Source of the DNA: Phascolomyces articulosus
Lineage: Eukaryota; Mucoromycota; Mucoromycetes; Mucorales; Lichtheimiaceae
Assembly: GCA_025677815.1 (NCBI GenBank)
Contig: JAIXMP010000040.1
Coordinates: 274,173-338,172 of the forward strand
Length of the DNA stretch: 64,000 nt
Direction: 5' to 3'
In this document: in pieces, positions 1-11,430 of the stretch
How the letters are laid out: the number at the start of each line of letters is the position of its first letter
Numbering within the stretch: position 1 is the first letter of the stretch
Position numbers and translations under genes: made by a program
The notes under the pieces: generated by a model
The model's input: the letters and a program-made list of their open reading frames with translations, nothing else
The model's database searches: none
What the model was told of the DNA's origin: nothing

Positions 1-2326
1 GGTATATAATAATGCAGTTTGGAAGTAAGCATGCGAACCCTGAAGATCTTCTTCAATACCGATTTCAACACAATACGATTGATCTCTTGGAACATTGGGT
101 AATGCCATGATATCTGGAACGCGTGTTGTACAGTTGCCATGGAATGATTTACAAATAAGACCTGCAGAACAACGTGTGCGCATTACAGCTTCAAGACCAA
201 TCTTTTCAGCAAGTAATTTTTCAATTTCATGTTCCAGTTTAACAGCGTCGGCATTATTGTTTGCAGTAAATCCAGGATAATAATGTGTTTGACCACCTGT
301 GAATCTAGGGATAACATCTGCCAAAAAAAAACATTTAGAATAAACCAGTTGTTTTTATCATTCTCCATTATTCTTCCTTTGGACCACTTACTCAGCGTAG
401 CTACATCTGAAAAGGCTCCTCCGCCAAAGATAAACATATCAGCACACACTTGTGATTTAGCACACTCAGTAGCAAATGTTCGATAAAAACTACTCGAAGG
501 TGTCATAAGTGTTGTTTCAGTAATTGCTTTCTTTTCTTCGTGTGGTTTGCAGACACCATCGCCTACGTTAGGTAAATTGGCTTGGAAGCAGACGATTTTT
601 CCACCTGTCGAAGACTATCAACGGTACAAGTAAGAGTCAATTTTCTTCTTCACCCCTTTTTCCCGATGTTGTCCCGTTCCTTTCCACACAATGAATATGT
701 ATCCATACCAACAACTTGCGTGCAGCCTGCAATGCGGTGCCCAAACAGTTATTAACCATCTGTGATCCATCATGCATTGTCTTCATTCTTTCCAACAAAT
801 CTTGGATGACGGCCTTTGCATCTACCAGATCCACCAACAAGTCACTTGCTGCTCGAGGTAAATATACATCACTCAAATCACCCACCACCAACATTTCTGG
901 TTCATCTCCAGCCAGCTTGTAGAATCCAACTGCGTTATCCACTGTAATCAATGCAACCTTTGTTCGTCCATCCTCGTTGGGTATATTTTCAAGTGACTTT
1001 AAAATCGAATTAGCTACGACACCCACCATACCTGTTTGGATTGCTTGATAAGAGATATCGATGATAAAGACATAGGCTGGAGGTTGAGGAGGGCGAACCA
1101 TATAATCTGCAGATGCTACAAAGTCAACACATCCATAATTGAGTTCAGGTCGACTCCAACGATCTACTTGCTGTTGACTGGTCACATCCCAATCGAAAGA
1201 GTTTGGGACTACAATAAGAAGAAAAGAGTAACCCATCCAGTAAATTATCCAGTTCATTTTCACATAAATGTATTCCATTTTTTATTCCATACCATCATTG
1301 TCCAAGCCGCACATATTACACTGCCATTGGAGAGCACCTTGGTTGAAACGAACAAAAGGATTAATGTATGTTTTACATCGAGTACATCGAGGAACCACTG
1401 TATCCGTGACCAAGGGTACTTCCACCTACATAAAATAAAAACATATTAGAACTACCCACGCAAGCCTCTATCCCATGGATCATATATATATATATTACAC
1501 GATTACTTACATCTGAAGGATAAGGTTCAAGTAATAATGCAAATGGTAGTTTAGACTTTTTCAATAGGTTGTTTGATGCTGGTACTGCATTTATCGTAGA
1601 ACGTTTGAATATCGCAGAAGATTGAGCATTAGGTGATGGCGTAACAGATATCTAAATGGGTATATAAACACACGTCAGACTGTTTCGATTCTCTTTTGGT
1701 ATCTCTCTCTCTCTCTTTTTTTTCCTAATATTCTTTAGTTTATTAATTACATTTTGACCAATTTGCGGTGTTGGCGGTGTCAAATCCAAGTCGTGAATAA
1801 GAGGTGCTTGTCCAACCAAAGGAATATCTTCTCTTGGTGAGGCAACAGGTTGCTGACTTTGTCCATACAGGCTCATATTGGCAACACCATTTGCTAAACT
1901 TGTTGCATAGTTGTTATTGTTGGGTTGTTGAGGAGAAGACGTTGGATATACGGGATTAGGTACAGTGGGCATGCCAGACAATCCTCCTTGGGCGAATTGT
2001 GGTTGTTGTGGTTGTTGGAATGATTGAGGTTGTGATGGTAGTGGTGGTGTTCCTGCCATAGATTGATCCGCTGCAGCATAAGTCGGATAATGACGTTTTG
2101 TGCGTCGTGCATTGTTTTCTACGGCGGCAGGTGAGACAGGTCTGCTTTGATGGAGATGTGGAGTTGTAGGCGGTGAAAGCGTGTTTGATGATGGAGGTCT
2201 TTGTGGAACGGCATGTTGTTGTTGATTATATGTCATGGGCGATTGACCTCGTGCAGGAGGTGGTAGTGGCGCACCATTAGGAGCCGGGAATTGTGAATTA
2301 TTAGAGTAAGGGTAATTTTGAGTCAT
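1..2326 (-). CDS. SEC24: COPII coat cargo-adaptor Sec24 (C-terminus beyond window)
   Basis: Sec24 pairs with Sec23 in the inner COPII coat and selects cargo leaving the ER. The visible part starts at the ATG at 2326 and has six exons: 2326-1751, 1651-1511, 1425-1293, 1208-709, 614-392 and 317 to the window edge, all joined in frame at GT-AG sites. The N-terminus is a long Pro/Gln/Asn-rich disordered segment, usual for Sec24. A zinc finger follows in exon 3 (CTRC, then about 18 residues, then CNMC). Exons 4-6 hold the trunk (vWA-like) domain with the family signature [16 protein letters not shown] and the segment TGGKIVCFQ. The gelsolin-like C-terminal part is missing because the window ends. 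Family assignment is firm; the paralogue class is not resolved. Confidence 0.95.
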
Positions 2327-2919
2327 CCGCGTCGTAGCTGTTTTTTTTGTCCTTTCCCGAAATTAACAAAAAAAAGAAGTGAAAAGGGAAAGGAAATATG
2401 AACCGAAATCCTCGGTGCCTGTTTCTTTGTGTGACCTCAACCACGTTCATTGCATCTCTATTAATATTACTTATATTTTTACACTACTCACCCATCATCT
2501 TCTAATTGCTTAAAATAGTGGTTTCGTTTTTAGGGTTGTTTTGCTTATTTTTTTTCTCAGAATAATAAAATAATTATTATATTATCGATAAAATAAAAAA
2601 GAATTTTACAGTTGATAAACCTTAGATCAATATGAGGGAGATATATATTTTAGGGTGAAGAATGGAGTTGTGGCATTGTTGTATATAGGGCGCCACTCAA
2701 ATTATGCCACGTTGCTATAGTTGTCTATGATTTACAATCACTAAAAGTTATAAATTACGCTATCAGGGGACAATAATGTACAAAAGGAAAATTTACTTCA
2801 TGTCAACAAAGCTGCAGATTATTTTATTAGGCTTTGGAGTTGATTATTACTAAAAATTAATTTCGATGATTATAAGAAAAATACAATTTGATTATGCTTA
2901 CAGCCGTAGATATATACAT
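2327..2919. other. AT-rich intergenic spacer, no gene seen
   Basis: This lies between the SEC24 start (2326) and the stop of the next minus-strand gene (2920). It should hold the SEC24 promoter and 5' UTR next to 2326, plus the 3' end of the telobox gene. I see no conserved reading frame and no RNA gene. Confidence 0.6.
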
Positions 2920-5724
2920 TTATTCAACCTCTCCTGCTTCACGTCGTCGCTTAATGAGAGCTCGTCGATTGGTGCGGCGGGTTGATTGTTCTCCACTAAA
3001 TTGAACTTGGCGATCCAAACATTCATAAACACCTAAAGGTTCACCTGCCAGTTTACGAAATTTGAGTTCATTTCTTGCTTTATCCTTGAGTTGAACATTA
3101 GTTCTAGCTCTTAAAGTTTCTTTGTATCTTTCTTTGATAGCCACCCATCGTGTACCAAACGCTCCAATACCATTTTCTAATGCTTCCAGCTCTTCGCTCG
3201 TCCATGGATTATAACCACGATCAGGTGCTCTGTTACGAGTATTTCCATTGGATTGTCGTGATATCGTATTATTACTGGTAGCTTGTACAGTATTAGTGGC
3301 AGTAGCAGTGGTTGTTGTAGTTTCAGTTTCAGTAGCAGTTTGTCCTGCTGTACCTCTAAATGGTAAATCTGCGCGAGGAGGTCGTACAGGTGCGGAAGCT
3401 ACGGAGTGTGATAGTTCTGGTTCGGTGGATTGCAATGCATCTTGGTAGTCGCCGTCGCTATCGCTATAATCTGAAAATCCTTCAGCTGGACCTTCATTAA
3501 TTGTACTACAGTATTAAAATAGTAAAACAACTGTGAGTAAAGAAGCGAGAATATAAGATAAAAAACGTATATTAGTGTGTAATCCTAAAATTAAAACGTA
3601 CTGTGGTAATCCATGAGGTAACTTTTCACTTTCTCGATGCTCGTCTGGTGAATTTTCATCCAATTGGTGTTCATCTGCTGGATTTACATTTGGTTGATCT
3701 GCTGGAGTTTCACTTGGTTGGTATTCATCCGTTGAATTTTCACTTGATTGGTATTCGTCTTCTGGATTTACACCTGATTGACGATCATCTGCGGGATTTA
3801 TACTTGGCTGCCGTTCACTTGCTGGATGTTCGCTTGGTTGATTTTCATCCACCAGATCTACATTTGATTGACGTTCACTTGCTTGGTTTTCACCTGGTAG
3901 ATTTTCATCCAGTGGATTTTGAGGTGATGATGGAGGGGGTATATCACTGGTGTGAGCATCCTGATCTGTATTTTCAGGTTGCGATTCATTCATATCAGGT
4001 GTAGCAATTTCATCATCAAGCGTCGAATATTGAGCAGTGATAGTTGATTGGAATCGTTCGGGAACACCACTCACTGATTGAAAGCTTGAAATGAATCTGT
4101 TGCTAGTTTGCCGTGCGCTGGTAATAACGGATTCAAGTTCGTCACTGTCATAGTCAAGCACAGAGCCATTGTCGGTTTGGGTAGCTGGTATTACGCGTGG
4201 TCTTTTTATTGGTGGGCTTTCCGCGTCTCGATTTGGTTCATCTTCTGGTGTGTTCCTTTTGAAAGTACTGGAGCTATTGTGGTCAGCATTATTTCGTGTG
4301 GGAACACTAGCGTCCTCATCATCTTGAGTAGATCCTCGGACAGTACAGATATTTTTAATATTATTATTATCGTCGTCATCGTCTTCCTCCAATTCATCTT
4401 GTTCAGATTCCATCTCTATATTCTTGAAATGGGGAACGCTTCGAACTTGTTCATCCATATCCTCTTCTTCAAACATATCCTCATCGTTTTCTTCAGCATC
4501 ATTCTGTTGTACTTTGTTGGTAGCCTCTTCAATCACCTCTCCTTGATCTGCTTCTTCATTGACAACTTCTTCAGTCATATTATTTCCCTTCATTTCATCA
4601 TCATTCCTGTCTTGTTCCTCATCTTCATTGTGTGTTTCGGTTTGAGTAGTAGGCTGTAAAAATTCTGTGTTAAAAATTTATAAACTATTTTTTTTGCTAA
4701 TAAGAGGGGAAATAATAGTTTAATTCACTTACATCAGGATACATATCAAGAAGTGCAGCCAAAGTTTTATAAGTTATTCTTTCCCATTTTTCTCGAATTG
4801 TCTTTTTCAACTCATTAACTTTCGTTTCCCAATCATCTTGATATTCAAGGCTGACTATCTAGATAGGAGTATAAACAGTCGTGTGTGTGCTTTTTATTAG
4901 AATAAAAACAGTTTTGTATTTATATAATTTTATGGCAAAGAAACCATATACACAAATATATATTTATTAAGCTCACTTACCCAATCAAACTCTTCCTTAA
5001 TCTTTGTTAGTAATTCACCAACACCTTGATCTGTATCTGACAAACCCAATGATTGTGCATCAGATGGGAAAAAAGGTTGTAACAGATACCACACATTTGG
5101 ACCAGATTCTCCGTCCAGAAGATTTTCTTCTGCATAAATATGAGAGACTTGATCATAAGCTGCCCATGATGCGGCGCCAACATATACATCTAATAGGTCG
5201 TCGAATTCGTCGGGTGGGTAAGAAATTGATTTAGGTATGATATTGCGATAGTATTCACGTAGGGCGAGTTGGAGGTGTTCACCTGTCCACATAGCAACAG
5301 AAAACACGAGAAGATTGACGCGTGCAATATATCGTGTTACTCTTCCAAGATCTAGATCCTCTGGGTTTGTGGCGTATTCGTCTTGTAATTTTGAAATGAC
5401 ATTGTCACATTGAATATAACGATGACGCTTATCAATGGCATGTACAGCTTCTATAAAATATATTGTTCAATTATACAAAGAGGATCAGTTTTAGTCAAAT
5501 GTTATTTTAAAAGTTTAAAACCATGTTCTGCTTTTCATATGATTTGTATGCTTGAAAATGATTTGAGAATTAAAAAATTCAAACTTGTAAATTATATAGA
5601 GACCTTCTAATTCCCTGAACTTTCTTTTTTTAGGTACATCGATATTATAATCACAATCAGAGATGATTTTAATTAAATCACAGGCGGCATCATTCGCCTT
5701 GTTGATCTTTTCCAAAAGGGTCAT
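2920..5724 (-). CDS. Telobox Myb protein of the Taz1/TRF type (probable double-strand telomere-repeat binder)
   Basis: Five exons (5724-5604, 5450-4981, 4858-4733, 4653-3602, 3505-2920) join to 784 aa. The C-terminus has one Myb/SANT domain starting at W691 (motif WTSEELEALENG) and ending in VQLKDKARN at 727-735. This is a telobox, the third-helix signature of Taz1/TRF proteins that bind duplex telomeric repeats. The first about 240 residues look mostly helical and sit where the TRFH dimerisation domain lies in TRF1, TRF2 and Taz1, but I cannot prove that fold by eye. Between them is a long acidic, Ser/Gln/Asn-rich linker with degenerate ten-residue repeats (about 3625-3925). By family, the role would be chromosome-end protection and telomere-length control in the nucleus. 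A Tbf1-like rDNA or promoter binder is the main alternative. Confidence 0.8.
3625..3925 (-). repeat. Degenerate 30-bp (decapeptide) repeat array inside the telobox gene
   Basis: Read on the minus strand, the linker repeats a ten-residue unit resembling P-A-D-E-x-Q-x-x-E-N. Examples are PADDRQSGVN, PEDEYQSSEN, STDEYQPSET, PADEHQLDEN and SPDEHRESEK; one unit has lost two residues. At least eight units are recognisable. Every gain or loss keeps the frame, so the array lies in translated sequence. It is strongly acidic and probably disordered. Confidence 0.75.
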
Positions 5725-6690
5725 GGAGAAACGAGTAGAAAGAAAAAGTGATTATTGTCAACACTCCGCAGCAGCAATAATATTTTTATTATGATAGGGA
5801 TACTTCTCAGAAACAAGTGTTAATAAAAACTTTTTTGATGATAATTAGCACCTATAAAGCAATAGCAGTGTTATATACTATCAATAATTTTTCAATTATT
5901 AATTGTTATACTTCTGTGGTGGCGTTTATTTTATTAATAAACATAAACAAATGAGCAGGTCGCGTCAACGCAAGTTACGCTTGGATATACCATATACAAG
6001 TTTATCAGAACTGACATGTTTACTAAATTCTTATTCATAGATATATATGCTATTAATATTTAATAATAATAAAGGCACCCTGTTCTTAATAATTCTAGCA
6101 AGAAAAAGAAGACCAGACTCGTAACACGTAATTTTACTGAGCAAACTTTGAATAAATAAACTTGTAAGCAACTTCCCGATTTATATCGTTATTCCCTTTT
6201 ACAAAACAACGTAATCCTCAATATACTTTTAGTAAAGACCCTTTTTTTTTATTATCTTGCGGGGTTGTCCGTAACCATGTACTATGTAGAGATGTATGGG
6301 AAATTAGAAAAACATAAGCTCGGAGAAAAAAAGCATTTTTCTTCCCTGCAATCCCACAGATCCATTCTTTCCTCGTACTAGTTCCTTTTCGCTATGGTGA
6401 GTTATTCTTCAACTCTGAACTCAGTGTTGTTGTACACATGAAACGGCTAAATGGTTGCATAAAATTTAATAGACTTTATTATTATTACCACGTCGAATGA
6501 TGGTGGGAAGGATAATGTGCTACGGCACTACTAACTTTATGGAAAGAGGAGCAAGCAAGGGGATTTTCTGGAAACACCTCATCCCATCATGCAGCTATCA
6601 AAGCAATATAAAAAGGACGTTTTTTACAAGACAATCAAAATATTCTACTTGTCTACTTATAAGTAATTCTTTTTCTCTCTTTTTCAAAAC
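5725..6690. promoter_or_regulatory. Divergent intergenic region between the telobox gene and the hydrolase gene
   Basis: The flanking genes start at 5724 (-) and 6691 (+), so both promoters must lie in these 966 bases. Pyrimidine-rich runs precede the + strand ATG at 6691 (about 6667-6688), as is common for fungal transcription starts. I can name no binding site. The two short + strand frames here have no recognisable content. Confidence 0.45.
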
Positions 6691-8690
6691 ATGAAACTGA
6701 GGACCGTTTTGCATTGGTGGTGGTCAACTTTATTTTTTCTTCCGCTCGCGTTAGGAAATACTCGACTTGTTTCAAGAGGAAAAGACTATTCAACTATGCT
6801 TGTAAAAAATTCCCCTTTGGACGACCCTTCGGTTGAATCCTATTTCATTCCTGGAGCAAAAGTATATGATCGTTTCTTTGAAGTCCCATTAGGTAAACAA
6901 CAAAACCCTTTTACAGATTAGCAAACGATCTCAGCCATTCGTTTTGACCATTCTTGTTCCATTCTTGTTTCTTTTTTTTTTTCTCACGCTCATGATCTTT
7001 AATAGATTATAACGATGCTGGATCGCAGAATATTACAGTTTTTGTTCGTCACCTTGTTCCTCCAGGAAAAGTAAAGGATATCAAAACGTTACCATTCCTT
7101 CTTTATTTACAGGTATATAAAACAACCAATAAAAAAAATCATGGCAACCTGACTATATCATGCCAATAAGTCTACTTGGCGTTATCCTACGTGGGGTCTT
7201 TTTTTTTTATTAAACTATTATTCCCTCCTATCATATAGGGTGGCCCTGGTTTCGAAGTTGCTTTGCCATCAAGTACATCAGGCTGGATTCAAGCTGCCTT
7301 TGACCAAGGTTATCAAGTACTGTAAAGTATCAAGCAAAATATTACGGGGCTTCATTATTTTTTGAGACTGACAAACTAACATTTCCCCTTCTGCCTTTAT
7401 AAGGCTCTTAGATCAACGCGGTACCGGTTTATCTACCCCGATCTCCGCAGAATCTCTGGAATTCTTAAAGACGGATGATGCTAAAGCTGCATACCTTACA
7501 CATTTTCGCGCTGACAGTATTGTTCGTGATTGTGAAACTATTCGAAAGACACTTACTGCTGGTAGACCATCCGATAGTGAAAATAGACTTGCTCTCTTAG
7601 GACAAAGTTTTGGTGGATTCTGCATTACCACATATCTCAGTCTTTTGTAAGTATTTAAGTTTTTATTATTTATCGTTACAATATAAAAAATGGACAAAAG
7701 AAATGAATAGTATACAGGGTAGAGTTGATGAGAATTCTCTTGTATATATATAGCCCCAAATCTGTTGAACAAGCATTTATTACTGGTGGTGTCCCACCTC
7801 TTGTAGACTCACCTGAGCCTGTGTATCGTGCATTGTACCCACGCGTTCTTAAGCGTAACAAACTTTATTATTCGAAGTTTCCCAAAGATGTTGAACGTGT
7901 TCGTGCCATCCATGCCTACCTTAGCAACAACAAGGTGACCCTTCCCAACGGCGGCACACTATCGTCCCGTCGTTTCCTTCAATTAGGTATTCAATTTGGC
8001 TTTTCGGGTGGATATGATACCGTCCATCAATTAGTTGTTTTTGCAGCCAACGAACTCCAGAACCGTGGCAAGATCAGTTTTAAAACATTGGCCAATATCC
8101 AAACATTGCAAGACTGGGATACGAATGTGATTTATGCTATTTTACATGAAGCTATTTATTGTCAAGGTAAACAAAGTAATTGGGCAGCTGAACGTGTCTT
8201 GCATGAAGCACCTTTTGCAAAGGAGTTTGAATGGCGTTTGGATCATTTGGATCAGGATCAGCCTGTTTATTTTACCGGTGAAATGATTTATCCATTCATG
8301 TTGGATGATTATGTCGAACTTCAACCATTGAAGAATGTTGCCAATCTGTTGGCTGATTATAAGGGATGGGGTCTACTTTATGATGAAAGTGTGCTTGCCA
8401 AGAATGAAGTGCCTATCGCAGGCGTCAGTTATTTTGATGATATGTACGTGGATCGTGATTACTCGGAGGAAACTGCATCCAAGATCCAAGGATTCAAACA
8501 GTATATTACCAATGAATTTGGTCACAAGTAAGTACATTGTTCATGTTGAGCTGAGAAGAAAAATGAAAGAGAATAGTAGATAATAATGGTGATTACATCA
8601 ATTTTTTTTAGCGGTGTCCGAGTTGATGGTGAACGCATTATGAATTATTTATTTAAGCTTGCCTCGGGTGAAGAAGCATACAACCGATAG
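6691..8690 (+). CDS. Alpha/beta hydrolase, prolyl aminopeptidase-like (S33 family), secreted
   Basis: Six exons (6691-6892, 7006-7112, 7239-7321, 7404-7646, 7754-8527, 8612-8690) give 495 aa. The first about 22 residues form a hydrophobic signal peptide (tryptophan-rich core, then LFFLPLALG). The oxyanion-hole motif GGPGFE lies near residue 105, followed by LLLDQRGTGLSTP, and the nucleophile elbow is GQSFGG. The likely acid lies in YFDDMYVD and the likely base histidine in FGHNGVRVDG near the C-terminus, so the catalytic triad looks intact. Family members cleave N-terminal proline from peptides. The signal peptide suggests an extracellular or vacuolar scavenging role. Substrate is inferred from family only. 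It faces the telobox gene head to head. Confidence 0.88.
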
Positions 8691-8765
8691 AAATTATAAA
8701 TTATTTTTTTATACAAATATATATATATTTATATAATAATTCTTTCTCTATTGTAAATAAATGTA

Positions 8766-10480
8766 TTACAGACGGGAAAATAACGAAATCACATCCTGCT
8801 TTTCCTTTTGCAGTTGTGCGAAACTTTTCTCAACAAGATTTGTTGCATAAATTCCAGATCCCCATCCAGATATATATCCGAAAGCTATGTATAATTTACA
8901 AAGATCCGTTTAGCTGATACCATTCTTTAATAGCTGATCAAGTAAAAAAAAAAAAAATAGGGTATGGTTTTCTTTACCTCCATGACCGTAATTATGCGTT
9001 ACTACAATTTTTTTCCCGGATGGTGACACTAGATAACATGTCAACTATTAGCGAAAAAGCATTTAAACCACGCCCACTTGTACATAAAACGCTCTTACCC
9101 ATAATCTCATTCTCTACGCGAGGACCGCCTTTTCGTACAGGACGTATTCCAGTTATATATCCAACAATATTTAATTTGATTTCTGTTCCATCTTTTTTCT
9201 TGGTTAACTCAGGGCATATAGTCCGAGCTAATTCGAGAACTTTTTCAGCCGAAGTAGGGTTAACTGTCGTGTCCCTGTTTCATTTTTATATAGACCAGTT
9301 CCATCATTTAGCAAAAATAAACCTCTCTCTATAATATAAATCCATATACGCTTACATATTGTATTCTTCATGAGTAGTGCCCAAAATTACCGTTCCATCT
9401 GATCGCGGGATGACATATCCATCTTCATCCTCAAATTATAACAGAAATACATGTATGTGATGTATCTTAAAATGCTGCATTATATGATACTTTATTTAAA
9501 AAATAATTGTATTCAAACTTACGTGACATAAAAGATACAGTTTTACGGATGTGTGGTGCATGAACAATCACATTCTGACCTCTAGTAGGTACAACCGTTT
9601 TATCCTCAACGCCGCCTAATGTTTTTGCATGCATCCCTGAACAATTTACAACGATATCAACAGAAGTATCCATCGCATCAAAAATATGTGATAGTGTCAC
9701 GCGTTTATATTGACCACCCATTGTTATAAATTGAGAAAATAACCATTTCAAATAAATCCCTGGGTTTACAGCCACTTTTTTGGTAGTATGACACGAATGT
9801 TATGATAATCCCAAAAAAATGAAATCAGTATTCAATACAAAATGTATCGTTCTTATCAATTCGTATAAACATGCTTTTTTTGTGGTATTAATAACACTGT
9901 TTACCGGTAGTATAATGAACGCCGAACGTTGAACCTGAAGGTAATTCGTCATCTTTACCGAGCACTCGGAACTATATTTTTAACAAGACCCCTTTGTTAT
10001 CATATATATCAATAACCATTTTCATGTACACAAGAAAGTCAATACCACTTACTGTGGGCACAAAATCTTTGAACCATGGCTCTTTTTCAGATTTAGAAGG
10101 GTTACTATAATAATTATATGCTGGTATGACCATTATTCCAGTTTCGTTGGCTTTTCCGTTGGCAAGTTTCCAAAATAACTTGAAAGTATCCCTATCAAAT
10201 TCTATTGAACGTTTTAAGTAGATTTGATATTATTAGCATCAAAAATTATGATTTGTATATTCTCTGCAAACTTACGTTGCTGCCGTTTGTCTCCTGTCGT
10301 GAGCGATTGCCATATGGCACCGGCAAATGGTGATGTATATTCAATATTAGATGGATCACCTGGGAAATGATTGGCAAGGATAGTGACCCTATATTCTTTC
10401 AGCTGTAAATTAACAGCAGTGGATAATCCAATAACTCCAGCACCAATGACAATAACGTTTATACTATCTTTCCTTAGCAT
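8766..10480 (-). CDS. D-amino-acid oxidase-type flavoenzyme, copy 1, with a C-terminal SRL peroxisomal signal
   Basis: Eight exons (10480-10276, 10201-10053, 9971-9905, 9774-9523, 9422-9356, 9274-9099, 9028-8978, 8884-8766) give 361 aa. The FAD-binding loop GAGVIGLSTA is at residues 12-21. Family marks follow: TSPFAGA, the arginine in GIRPVRKGGPR that pairs with the substrate carboxylate in DAO, and HNYGHGG near the end. The enzyme should oxidise D-amino acids to 2-oxo acids, with ammonia and hydrogen peroxide released. The protein ends in Ser-Arg-Leu, a standard type 1 peroxisomal signal. The exon 4-5 junction needs the acceptor at 9424-9423; a nearer upstream AG would shift the frame. D-aspartate oxidase specificity cannot be excluded. 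Confidence 0.9.
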
Positions 10481-11430
10481 AATTCTTAAAACAATATTAT
10501 TTAATTGAAAAGGAAAAAAAAAAAAGAAAGAAATGATAGAAAAACTATATTTTTCATAGTCTGACCCTTATGGTTATATCGTGCTGCTACTGTTCAGCCC
10601 TTTCCGGTTTTGATCAATAATCTTCATACGTATCCGTATGGTATTTGTTCACACGCCAGTAGTTTATTATGTACGCAGGATTGAAATTAAAGGCATAAAT
10701 TGTTCAATTTCGTAGCTCAAAGCAGAAACCAATGTGAACAACTTTTGTTTTTAATAAATAGAAGTAAAGAATTCGTTATACATCTTCTTGACAAAGTAAT
10801 CTTTATCGCGGAAAAAACTTTAATTCTACTGTTGGCGATAATTCAATTAAAGTTTAATATTACAAATATATCTGTTAAGTGGACTTTTCAAAGTTATCTT
10901 CAAATCTTTTTTTTCTTCTTACCACATACGTACTTGATACATGAATTGCTTATCCAAAAAAACAGCATGTTTACATATGCAAGATAATTTACACATATCA
11001 GCATTTTCTTTCCAGTTGATATAAACCTCATAAAAACTAAAGTCATGCTTTTATCCTCGTTTATCAAAAGAAGCGAGGTTATCCAGACATGTATGATTAG
11101 TATTATGTGACCTCAAAAGATATGTTAAAGTCTGTATTTATTAGAAATGACGCAACACATATGGTATATACAGCACTCATCTGGATTTAACTTTGTCGAA
11201 TATTTTTACGGTGGCCTGGGAAAATAAAACTAGATCTACCTTTATCCTCGAGAAAAAAAGTGTTCTTATCAGGCAACGTTAATAGAGAGTGATCGCCTCT
11301 TTTGGCATGGACTTGGACTAATTTTGACTAACACACGTAACAAACACCTGTCGTACAAAAAACAGATGCTTTAAAATGGTGAATTCTTCCATACCTTCGG
11401 AAATAGTTTCTTTCTTCCTTTTCAAATTAA
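10481..11430. promoter_or_regulatory. Shared spacer between two divergently transcribed D-amino-acid oxidase genes
   Basis: Starts at 10480 (-) and 11431 (+) face away from each other across 950 bases. The spacer is AT-rich with no plausible coding frame, so it should carry both promoters. Head-to-head paralogues sharing one spacer could be co-regulated by D-amino acids. No specific operator can be recognised by eye. Confidence 0.45.

Noticed and set aside
4108..4659. Long + strand open frame (183 aa) opposite the telobox gene
   Set aside because: It is the antisense shadow of the acidic exon 4653-3602. Its Phe/Ile/His-rich translation is what reversed Asp/Glu/Asn codons give.
9422..9523. 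A frameshift disabling D-amino-acid oxidase copy 1
   Set aside because: Using the nearest AG after the donor at 9522 breaks the frame. The AG at 9424-9423 restores it and yields VSFMSHGYVIPRSDG, matching the paralogue.
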